Below are positions 50,881 through 58,004 of a stretch of DNA of 61,825 nt, piece after piece. Numbering within the stretch: position 1 is the stretch's first letter; each line of letters opens with the position of its first letter. Source of the stretch: Nitrososphaerota archaeon (lineage in GTDB: Archaea; Thermoproteota; Nitrososphaeria; Nitrososphaerales; UBA183); assembly GCA_029784825.1 (NCBI GenBank), contig JAFMAU010000009.1, positions 1 to 61,825 on the forward strand, in the 5' to 3' direction. Under the pieces are notes generated by a model. The model made no database searches and was not told where the DNA came from. It saw nothing but the letters and a program-made list of their open reading frames with translations. Both the position numbers and the translations under genes were made by a program.

Positions 50881-51351
50881 TTACAGAACCGGCGAGTCAT
50901 GACGAGCCTTCGGAAGTCTGCTCAGGAAGACCAGGAGGCCTGCCAGAGCCGCCTCCCAGCCTTCAATGGCTCCGGGGATCATCTCTTGGGAAGCGTGAGC
51001 GTGGGTCACTGCAACCTCAGTCTGAGGACCGAGGTCCCTGAATTCAACGGTGATTGTGCTCGCCTTGGGCCCGATGCCGGGGAATCGCCAGGTGTAGACC
51101 AGCTTCTGGGGCGGTTCCACCGCCAAGAACTCGCCGGTCAGCATGACTGCGTCTCCGCCGAGCGGTTCGTTCAGCAGGGAGAACTTGCCGCCAGCCCTCA
51201 GGTCGACTTCGGCGGACCGAGTCTTCCATCCTTCACCTATGCTCCACCATTTCTCCAATTCTGCGGGGCGCGTCCAAGCCCGAAAGACCGTTTCCCTCGG
51301 CGCGGGCACCACCCTTGCGACTGTGAAGGTCCGGTCAGGATTCCCTTCCAT
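50881..51351 (-). CDS. SRPBCC/AHSA1-domain protein
   Basis: 156 residues. Pattern: FTVARVVPAPRETVFRAWTRPAELEKWW, EVDLRAGGKFSL, VMLTGEFLAVEPPQKLVYTWRF, STITVEFRDLGPQTEVAVTH and PGAIEGWEAALAGLLVFLS, classical AHSA1. Function unknown. Starts at ATG 51351. Only distantly similar to the AHSA1 protein at 49665-50072. Confidence 0.85.
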   Translation of the reverse strand: MEGNPDRTFTVARVVPAPRETVFRAWTRPAELEKWWSIGEGWKTRSAEVDLRAGGKFSLLNEPLGGDAVMLTGEFLAVEPPQKLVYTWRFPGIGPKASTITVEFRDLGPQTEVAVTHAHASQEMIPGAIEGWEAALAGLLVFLSRLPKARHDSPVL

Positions 51352-51530
51352 CAGCTAATCCCTTCCCAGAGGCCTTGAAGAATACTGCGAACCCGGCCTT
51401 CCCTCCATGAGGTCTCGACGCTAGGGCGCGCGGCTGGCAGCGTACCCGAAGACCACCCACGAATCTCGGAAGTGAAAAGCCGTGCCGCTGAGGACGTCGT
51501 TCTCAAAATTGGAAAACGCATCCTCGCTTT

Positions 51531-51546
51531 ATTAGAATATTAGAAT
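51531..51546. repeat. Tandem octamer in promoter of the sulfur operon
   Basis: Two perfect copies of attagaat lie back to back, 23-38 bp upstream of the TTG start of the DsrE-like gene, overlapping the expected TATA position. A plausible operator for the ArsR-type regulator at the end of the operon; binding is inferred only. Confidence 0.45.
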
Positions 51547-51568
51547 AGACGATTACCGTGAGAATGAA

Positions 51569-52069
51569 TTGGCTCAAGTTACGGCTCTGAGGACGGAAGA
51601 GAAAGAGGAACAGACATCCAGGCTTCTCGTTATTTTGTCGAAGGGAACCCTGGACATGGTCTACCCGGCGCTCATGATAGCGACGACGGGCGCAACGATG
51701 GGAAAGGAGGTTCACATGTTCTTCACATTCTGGGGGATGAACGCGGTCAACAGCAAGACCGTTGGCTCCCTGAAGGTCGCGCCTGTGGGGAACCCGGGGC
51801 TGCCCATGCCCAACATACTCGGGATGATCCCTGGCATGACAGCCATGGCCACAGGCATGATGAAGGGGAAGATCCAGAAGGCGAAGCTGCCGAGCATACC
51901 GGAGATGCTCAAGACCGCCAAGGAGCTGGGCGTCAAGCTCCACGCCTGCTCGACCACTCTGGACGTGATGGGCATCAAGAAGGAGATGCTGGTCCCTGAA
52001 GTGGACGACATAGTCGGCGCGGCGACAATGCTCGGGCTCGGCGAGGGCGGCCAGATCATCTTCATCTAG
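51569..52069 (+). CDS. DsrE/DsrF-like sulfur-carrier family protein
   Basis: 166 residues from TTG 51569. LLVILSKGTLDMVYPALMIATTGATMGKEVHMFFTFWGMNAV and the C-terminal KLHACSTTLDVMGIKKEML with its single Cys match the DsrE2/DsrE-like group, which carries or transfers persulfide sulfur. A weakly hydrophobic methionine-rich middle (GMIPGMTAMATGMMKG) is typical of DsrE2-type proteins. First gene of an operon with TusA-like, SQR-like and ArsR genes. Confidence 0.85.
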   Translation: MAQVTALRTEEKEEQTSRLLVILSKGTLDMVYPALMIATTGATMGKEVHMFFTFWGMNAVNSKTVGSLKVAPVGNPGLPMPNILGMIPGMTAMATGMMKGKIQKAKLPSIPEMLKTAKELGVKLHACSTTLDVMGIKKEMLVPEVDDIVGAATMLGLGEGGQIIFI

Positions 52070-52079
52070 GTGAGGGCTA

Positions 52080-52328
52080 GTGTCAGCGATAGAACAGAAG
52101 AAAGTCATCGATTCCCGCGGCAGCTTCTGCCCCGGGCCCATCACAGACCTGTTCAAGGCCTACAGGCAGGCGAACCTCGGCGACGTGATCGAACTCCTCG
52201 CAACCGACCCCGCTGCCAAGAGCGACGTGACAGCGTGGGCGAAGAAGAGCGGGAACGAATTGCTCGGCATCGTCGAGGAGCAAGGCTACATCAGGATCGA
52301 CGTCAAGATCACCAAGAAGGGCAGGTGA
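52080..52328 (+). CDS. TusA/SirA-family sulfur carrier
   Basis: 82 residues. DSRGSFCPGPITDLFKAYRQ contains the conserved Cys17-Pro motif that carries persulfide in TusA, and the two-layer alpha/beta pattern continues (DVIELLATDPAAKSDVTAWAKKSGNELLGI). Starts at GTG 52080, 10 bp after the DsrE-like gene. With its neighbours it likely passes sulfane sulfur between proteins. Confidence 0.9.
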   Translation: MSAIEQKKVIDSRGSFCPGPITDLFKAYRQANLGDVIELLATDPAAKSDVTAWAKKSGNELLGIVEEQGYIRIDVKITKKGR

Positions 52329-52336
52329 AGGCTGCC

Positions 52337-53575
52337 ATGACGAGAGTGATAGTCATAGGTTCTGGCGACGGGGGAACATTCACGGCGAATCTCCTAGCGT
52401 CGGCCCTGCGCCGCGAGATTCGACGGGGGACCATCTCTGTCGAGCTCCTTGGTGAGCACCTTCACCATCCGTTCCAGCCCGCGAACCTGGACATCGCCTT
52501 CAAGGGGGCCAACCCAGACAAGTTCGTGAGGGAAGAAGACGGTCTTCTCCGAGAGGGGGTCAAGTTCGCAAAGGATCCGGCGACCAGAATAGACCTCAAC
52601 GAACAGTCCGTCACCACAAAGAGCGGCAGACGGATCAACTACGACTATCTGGTCATAGCCACGGGTGCGGTCGCCGACCCGTCCAAGGTGCCAGGGCTGG
52701 CAGAAGGTTCTCTGAACTTCCACACCGGCCCCGAGGATTCAAGGCGGATCTGGGAAGCGTTGCAGTCGTTCAGAGGCGGGAAGGTGGTCGTAGCGATAGC
52801 AGGCACCCCCCACAGGTGCCCGCCTTCTCCGAACGAAGCGGCGTTCATGCTGGACGAGTTCTTCCGGGAGAGGGGGATCAGGGACAAGGTGGAGCTCAGG
52901 TTTGTCACGCCATACCCCAGGGCGTACCCCGCCGAGAAGCTCTCCAAGGTCGTCGAGCCGCTGTTCGAGGAGAAAGGGATTGAGACGTCCACCTTCTTCA
53001 ACTTCGACTCCGTCGACCCCTCTCAGCGCAAGATCTACTCCCTCGAAGGAGAGTCGCTCGACTACGACCTGTTGATTGCCGTTCCCCCCCACCACGGCGC
53101 CGACGTCATCCTGAACTCCGGCATAGGCGACGCGGACGGCTGGATTCCGGTGGACAAGGACACGATGCGCATGAAGGAGCACAGCAACGTCTTCGCCATC
53201 GGAGACGCGACTGCGATTCCTGTCTCCAAGTCGGGAGTGGTGGCGCACCTTCAGTCAGTGGTCGTCGCCCACAACATAGTCTCTGAGATAAGAGGGTCGG
53301 CCGATTTCGTCGGCTACAACGGAAGGATAAACTGCCCGATGGAGGTAGGCTCACGACGTGCGATCTTCGTTTCCGCGACATACGCGTCTCCGCCGAAGGA
53401 CCAGACGCCTTCGCTGGTAAAGTACTACGAGAAGAGGTCGTTCGGCCTGATCTACTGGCGAGCACTCAACGGGAGCCTCGAGCGGGTCTTCGACCTCTTC
53501 TTCGGCCAGACAAGGTTCCCGCTCAAGGAAGCTGCGGAGCCCGAGAAGGTCCCCGTCGCAGCCAAGATGGCATAG
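52337..53575 (+). CDS. Sulfide:quinone-oxidoreductase-like flavoprotein
   Basis: 412 residues. N-terminal FAD motif VIVIGSGDGGTFTANLL (GxGxxG at 8-13), LGEHLHHPFQPANLDIAF, YDYLVIATGAVAD, FAIGDATAIPVSKSGVVAH and a C-terminal amphipathic region (FGLIYWRALNGSLERVFDLFF) for membrane contact match the SQR/FCSD family. Two cysteines fit redox positions (HRCPPSPNE and INCPMEVGS); a third classical SQR Cys is not seen, so the reaction may differ. ATG 52337 is chosen. Confidence 0.85.
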   Translation: MTRVIVIGSGDGGTFTANLLASALRREIRRGTISVELLGEHLHHPFQPANLDIAFKGANPDKFVREEDGLLREGVKFAKDPATRIDLNEQSVTTKSGRRINYDYLVIATGAVADPSKVPGLAEGSLNFHTGPEDSRRIWEALQSFRGGKVVVAIAGTPHRCPPSPNEAAFMLDEFFRERGIRDKVELRFVTPYPRAYPAEKLSKVVEPLFEEKGIETSTFFNFDSVDPSQRKIYSLEGESLDYDLLIAVPPHHGADVILNSGIGDADGWIPVDKDTMRMKEHSNVFAIGDATAIPVSKSGVVAHLQSVVVAHNIVSEIRGSADFVGYNGRINCPMEVGSRRAIFVSATYASPPKDQTPSLVKYYEKRSFGLIYWRALNGSLERVFDLFFGQTRFPLKEAAEPEKVPVAAKMA

Positions 53576-53578
53576 AGC

Positions 53579-53935
53579 GTGGTGAGCACGACGCCGAACC
53601 AGGCGCGGACAAAGGCCGAAGAGGAGCTCTTCGAGTTGCAGGCCGAGTTCTGCAAAGGGATGGCCCATCCAAAGAGAATCTACATCCTCAACCTGCTGAA
53701 GGGTGGCGAGAAGACCGTCAACGTGCTGGCGAGACTGACCGGGATACCCCAGGCCAACGTATCGCAGCACCTGGGCGTTCTGAGGCAGCTCGGCATAGTG
53801 GATACACGCCGTAACGGCTCCAGCGTCTACTACAGCATCGGCGACCACAGGGTTGTCGAGGCATGCGAGCTCGTCAGGGGGTCGATCGGCGAGAGGCTGC
53901 GGAAGTCTCGAGCTGTGCTTGAGGTAACCGCCTAG
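53579..53935 (+). CDS. ArsR-family winged-helix regulator
   Basis: 118 residues. The ArsR pattern ELQAEFCKGMAHPKRIYILNLLKGGEKTVNVLARLTGIPQANVSQHLGVLRQLGIVDTRRNGSSVYYSI is complete. A single Cys in the first helix (EFCKGM) could sense persulfide or metal, but a typical paired-Cys site is absent. GTG 53579 or 53582. Starts 3 bp after the SQR-like gene, so it probably autoregulates the operon. Confidence 0.9.
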   Translation: MVSTTPNQARTKAEEELFELQAEFCKGMAHPKRIYILNLLKGGEKTVNVLARLTGIPQANVSQHLGVLRQLGIVDTRRNGSSVYYSIGDHRVVEACELVRGSIGERLRKSRAVLEVTA

Positions 53936-54013
53936 CACCGTCTGACGCCCCCCCGGACCCAGAGCCGGCCAGCCGGGGGTCGTGATGCAGGGCAAGGTGA
54001 ACCGCGCGAGCAG

Positions 54014-54244
54014 ATGGATACGGGCCGGATCAAATCGGTGGTGACGCGGAACCTCCTGGTCGCGTACCCCGACGAATCGCTGCTCAACGCCCTGGACCGA
54101 ATGATAAACCACGGCGTCGGACGTCTCCTCGTGGTCCCCAAGGACTCCGGAAGGCTAATGGGGATCATCACGAGGACTGACGCCATCGTGGCCTACAACA
54201 GGGCAGTAGAGCTTTTGTCCAAGTCGGAGCCTACCCAAAGGTGA
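54014..54244 (+). CDS. Single CBS-domain protein
   Basis: 76 residues, one CBS motif: VVTRNLLVAYPDESLLNALDRMINHGVGRLLVVPKDSGRLMGIITRTD plus a short C-terminal helix. One CBS domain would need to dimerise to bind nucleotide. It precedes the cation/proton antiporter gene by 62 bp on the same strand and may regulate it. Confidence 0.8.
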   Translation: MDTGRIKSVVTRNLLVAYPDESLLNALDRMINHGVGRLLVVPKDSGRLMGIITRTDAIVAYNRAVELLSKSEPTQR

Positions 54245-54306
54245 GGTCTGATGCTTCCTGAGAGTCATGCTGTGCCCAGCGAAGTAGGCGCAGAGGGGTC
54301 GGCGTC

Positions 54307-55551
54307 TTGATGGCAGACGTCACGCTGATCTTCTCAGTAGTCGCCGCCATCATAGCCGTCGGGTTTCTCGGAGAGCTTTTCTTCAAGAAGACGGGAGTGC
54401 CGGTCTTCGTCTTCCTGATCCTCATGGGCATACTCATGGGGCCGGTGCTCAACGTTCTCCCCAGGGCGACCCTGCTGCCCTCTCTGGGAGTCTTCGCCGA
54501 GCTCACGCTCCTGATGATGCTGTTCTACGGTGGGATGGACACCAAGCTGGGGGGAGCCGCAAAGGGAGGAGGGAGGGCGTTTGTGCAGGTGGCCGTGTAC
54601 GCGGCGGGAAGCACAGTCGCCATTGCGGTCGCCACGATGGTGCTTCTGAGGTGGGATTTGATACAGTCATTCATCTTCGCCTCGATGATCGGAGGGGAAA
54701 CCACCGCCGCAGTCGTCATACCGCTTTCCAGGTCCCTGAAGCTCCCGGACGTGACCGTGGCTTTCCTCACCTTTGAATCCGCGCTCAATTCGATCTTCTC
54801 CATCGTGCTCTTCTTCGCGCTCGTCGGCGTCTACGAGACCGGCACAGGAAGCTGGGTGGTGGCGCTGTCATCGCTCGCCGCCAACTTCTCGGTGGGAATC
54901 GTCCTCGGCGCGCTGTTCTCTGTCGCCTGGATTCTCCTCCTTCATAGCCTCCAGCAGCAGAAGTACACCTACGTGCTCACACTAGGCCTGGTGCTCGTGA
55001 CCTACGTGGTCAGCGCGAGGCTCGGAGGAAGCGGCGAGCTGTCGGTCCTCATATTCGGGATCGTGCTGGGGAACTACTCGCTCGTCAACCGGCTTGCGAA
55101 CTGGCATCTGAGCATGGACGTCCTGCAGGAACGACTGAGCGTGTTTCAGGAGGAGATCTCATTCCTGATGGCGACCCTCTTCTTCGTCTTCCTCGGCCTC
55201 ACTTTCGAGGTCAGCTCGTCGCTTGTCTTCGCGAACCTCGCCGTGAGCATCCTCATCCTCTGCATCCTGATACTGTTCAGGACGGCCGCCACCTATGCTT
55301 CGACCCGGAAGTCCGAGCTGAGCAAGGACAGGGGCCCGATAATCCTGATGTGCGCCCAGGGTCTGGTGCCGGCCACCTTGGCAATCATCGCAGTCAACAT
55401 CGGGATACCCCTCGGGAACTCGTTCCTGAACGTGGTGACCTACGTCATAATCCTGACGAACATGGTCGCTGCGTCCGGAGCAGTCTGGAGGATGCACGAG
55501 CACAGAAACGGCGCCGAGCAGGCGCAGGCGGAAGCCGACACCATATACTGA
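54307..55551 (+). CDS. Cation:proton antiporter (CPA family)
   Basis: 414 residues from TTG 54307 (ATG 54310 also possible). About 12 helices; IFASMIGGETTAAVVIPLSRSLKLPD and TFESALNSIFSIVLFFAL hold acidic residues at ion-binding positions of CPA1/CPA2 antiporters. FLMATLFFVFLGLTFEV and PIILMCAQGLVPATLAIIA are family segments. Likely exports Na+ or K+ for protons; the CBS protein upstream may act as its gate. Confidence 0.88.
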   Translation: MMADVTLIFSVVAAIIAVGFLGELFFKKTGVPVFVFLILMGILMGPVLNVLPRATLLPSLGVFAELTLLMMLFYGGMDTKLGGAAKGGGRAFVQVAVYAAGSTVAIAVATMVLLRWDLIQSFIFASMIGGETTAAVVIPLSRSLKLPDVTVAFLTFESALNSIFSIVLFFALVGVYETGTGSWVVALSSLAANFSVGIVLGALFSVAWILLLHSLQQQKYTYVLTLGLVLVTYVVSARLGGSGELSVLIFGIVLGNYSLVNRLANWHLSMDVLQERLSVFQEEISFLMATLFFVFLGLTFEVSSSLVFANLAVSILILCILILFRTAATYASTRKSELSKDRGPIILMCAQGLVPATLAIIAVNIGIPLGNSFLNVVTYVIILTNMVAASGAVWRMHEHRNGAEQAQAEADTIY

Positions 55552-55648
55552 TCGTGTCGACGACCTGGGTCGCCGTGGGCGCCTGAACCGCCAGGGTTCG
55601 GTCCCTAGAACGTTTTTACCAGAAGGAGACGGGGCGAAAACCCAGGTC

Positions 55649-56731
55649 GTGCACTATTTCATAATACTGACAAAGGAGTGCAATCTTCTCTGCACCTACT
55701 GCGGAGGAGGCAGCGACACCCCGCCCAGAGAAGTCAGTTACCCAATCGCAGACCTCCAGTCTTTCCTGTCCAGGGACGCCAATCCGGTGGTAGAGTTCTA
55801 CGGCGGCGAGCCTCTGCTCCGCATCGACACCATGAAGAGCATCATGGACGCGATTCCCGCGCGGTTCGTTGTTCAGACCAACGGCGTATTCCTGGACAGG
55901 ATAGAGCCCCGGTACCTGGCGAGGTTTCACTCCGTTCTTGTCTCCATAGACGGCTCCGAGGGGGTCACCGACAAGGCGAGGGGCAAGGGAGTGTATGAGC
56001 GAGTGATGGGCAACCTTGAACTCGTGAGGCGAAGGGGCTTTCGCGGCGACCTCGTAGCCAGGATGACCGTCGCCCAGGGCACCAGCGTCTACGAGAACGT
56101 GCGGCACCTGCTGGGAACGGGACTGTTCGACCACGTCCACTGGCAGCTCGATTTCGGCATGTTCTGGGAAGCGGGGCAGGACACGGAGCCCGGCATCGTG
56201 GAGTGGCTCGACGCCTACAATTCGGACGTTTCCTCGCTCGCGCGTCTGTGGGTGGATGAGATGTCTCGGTCTGGGCGCGTCTTGGGAATAGTCCCGTTCG
56301 TCGGTGTGATGGACTCCCTGCTCTCAGGGAAGAAGTCACGTCTGCGGTGCGGCTCCGGAATCGACTTCTTTGCCATCGTGCCGGACGGCAGGGTCTCCGC
56401 TTGCCCTGTATCCGTCGACTTCGACTTTTCCATGGTGGGCTCGATCTTCGACTGCGACCCGAAGTCGCTCTGCGGCAAGGCCACGCTGGGCGAACCGTGC
56501 GCATCCTGCGACATTCTCGATATCTGCGGTGGCCGATGCCTCTTCGTGAACAGGTCCCAGGGGTTGCTCCGGGAGAACGGCTACTCCTACATCTGCTCGA
56601 CCGTGAGGCGTCTGGTGGATGAAATGCAGTCCGCCCTGCCCCGGGTCCAGGCGCTCATCGACGGAGGGTCCTTGAGCCTGTCGGACTTTCGCTATCCGGA
56701 GCTCAACAACGGCTGCGAGATCATCCCGTGA
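55649..56731 (+). CDS. Peptide-modifying radical SAM enzyme, AF1577-type with SPASM domain
   Basis: 360 residues. Radical SAM motif CNLLCTYC (Cys11, Cys15, Cys18) right after MHYFIILTKE, EFYGGEPLLR, QTNGVF and a C-terminal SPASM cysteine-rich part (LRCGSGIDF, SACPVSV, LCGKATLGEPCASCDILDICGGRC) match the AF1577 family, predicted to modify peptides or proteins. GTG 55649 lies ~33 nt after a tttttacc element. No obvious precursor-peptide gene adjoins it. Followed after 165 bp by the second toroid gene. Confidence 0.85.
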   Translation: MHYFIILTKECNLLCTYCGGGSDTPPREVSYPIADLQSFLSRDANPVVEFYGGEPLLRIDTMKSIMDAIPARFVVQTNGVFLDRIEPRYLARFHSVLVSIDGSEGVTDKARGKGVYERVMGNLELVRRRGFRGDLVARMTVAQGTSVYENVRHLLGTGLFDHVHWQLDFGMFWEAGQDTEPGIVEWLDAYNSDVSSLARLWVDEMSRSGRVLGIVPFVGVMDSLLSGKKSRLRCGSGIDFFAIVPDGRVSACPVSVDFDFSMVGSIFDCDPKSLCGKATLGEPCASCDILDICGGRCLFVNRSQGLLRENGYSYICSTVRRLVDEMQSALPRVQALIDGGSLSLSDFRYPELNNGCEIIP

Positions 56732-56896
56732 CGGCGGACGGCGCAAGTGCGGCCCGGGGCGAAGCAGAAGCCGTGGGCCGAAGGGGTTCCAGACTTTTTC
56801 GGCGCTGGAAGCAGCACCAGAATCCGAACGTTCGTGCCTCTCCCGTTCCGAACCCCCTTGCCAGTTAAGTAGAGGGACCTGTTCTCTTCCAGAATT

Positions 56897-57859
56897 ATGA
56901 ACGGCGTGGTGGAGTGGCTGACCGAAGCGGACCAGCCGGCCATCCGCTATCTGACGATGCGGGACCTTATGGGGGTGGGCGGGAGTGAGATTGGCGAAGC
57001 GCGGAGGGCGATACCGACGCGTGGGTGGGTCGAGAAGATCCTGCGGAAGCGCCTCCCGGGCGGATACTGGATTGATGGAGAAGACTTCTACAGGCCCAAG
57101 TACGTCTCGACCAACTGGATGCTCCTGGCGCTCTCGGACCTTGGGGTGACGAGGGAGTTCCCTTGGCTGGCGGAGTCGGCTGAGATGTGGAGGGACGCCT
57201 ACGCGAGGCCCGACGGCGGTTTCGACACCCCCGGCGCAGAGACGAGCGAGCAGTGCTTGGTGGGGAACACGGCCAGGGCACTTGTGAAGTTCGGTTACGA
57301 GGACGACCCCAAAGTGGGGAGAGCCTTCAAGTGGCTGGTCAAGAACCAGAAGCCCAACGGGGGCTGGGACTGCTTCGGAAGGAACGGCGTCATCGACGGA
57401 TGGGAGGGCATGAGCGCCTTCGCGGTCTACCCCCGCCAGAAGTGGGCGCGCGGGATGAAGGACGCGGTCGACAGGGGCCTCGAGTTCTATCTGAAGCGGC
57501 GACTACTCCACGAGGGCGCCCGATACGACCCTTGGCGCAGGCTCCACTTTCCATGCCACTACTTCTACGACGTGCTTGTAGGGCTCGAGTTCGTTACAGC
57601 CCTGGGGGCAGGGGACGACCCTAGGGCCGTCGAAGCCGTCAGGCTGCTGAAGAGGAAGAGGCGGAGAGACGGCCGGTGGCCGATGGACGCGATCCAGCCC
57701 GATTACCTGAACGGCGGGAAGGTGCCGAGGCGGCTGCAGAAATTCGTCTTTGACGGGGCGAAGCCTTTGGAATTCGAGGCAGCAGGACGGCCGAGCAAGA
57801 TGATAACGCTGAAGGCGTTGCGAGTCCTCAAGCGTCTGGGCGAGCCGATGCCCGACTGA
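56897..57859 (+). CDS. Alpha-alpha toroid protein (prenyltransferase/squalene-cyclase-like repeats)
   Basis: 320 residues, paralogue of the gene at 11093-12037. QW-like motifs: PGGYWIDGED, RPDGGFDTPG, NGGWDCFGRNG and RRDGRWPMDA; helix-hairpin repeats continue to AAGRPSKMITLKALRVL. No cyclase DXDD motif or prenyltransferase zinc triad is seen. ATG 56897 lies ~31 nt after a ccagttaagt element. It follows the AF1577-type radical SAM gene on the same strand but has its own promoter. Confidence 0.8.
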   Translation: MNGVVEWLTEADQPAIRYLTMRDLMGVGGSEIGEARRAIPTRGWVEKILRKRLPGGYWIDGEDFYRPKYVSTNWMLLALSDLGVTREFPWLAESAEMWRDAYARPDGGFDTPGAETSEQCLVGNTARALVKFGYEDDPKVGRAFKWLVKNQKPNGGWDCFGRNGVIDGWEGMSAFAVYPRQKWARGMKDAVDRGLEFYLKRRLLHEGARYDPWRRLHFPCHYFYDVLVGLEFVTALGAGDDPRAVEAVRLLKRKRRRDGRWPMDAIQPDYLNGGKVPRRLQKFVFDGAKPLEFEAAGRPSKMITLKALRVLKRLGEPMPD

Positions 57860-57887
57860 TTTGGGAAGGGCAGGGGTCGAAGAATGG

Positions 57888-58002
57888 GCCGGAAGGAGCC
57901 CATCAAGTAGCCATGACCAAGATTCAGGCTCAAACCCATGGCCAGCCGAGGTTTCGGGTCGGATTGGAGTCGAATCCTTGGCCCAGCAGCTTTGGTTGGA
58001 TC
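57888..58002. repeat. ~115-nt tRNA-remnant-like repeat, copy 1
   Basis: Begins with ggccggaaggagccc and includes ggctcaaacccatggc and an antisense T-arm-like cggattggagtcgaatcc. Copy 2 at 59904-60020 shares the same ordered blocks. It ends 2 bp beyond the stop of the minus-strand surface-protein gene (58005). Confidence 0.5.
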
Positions 58003-58004
58003 CG

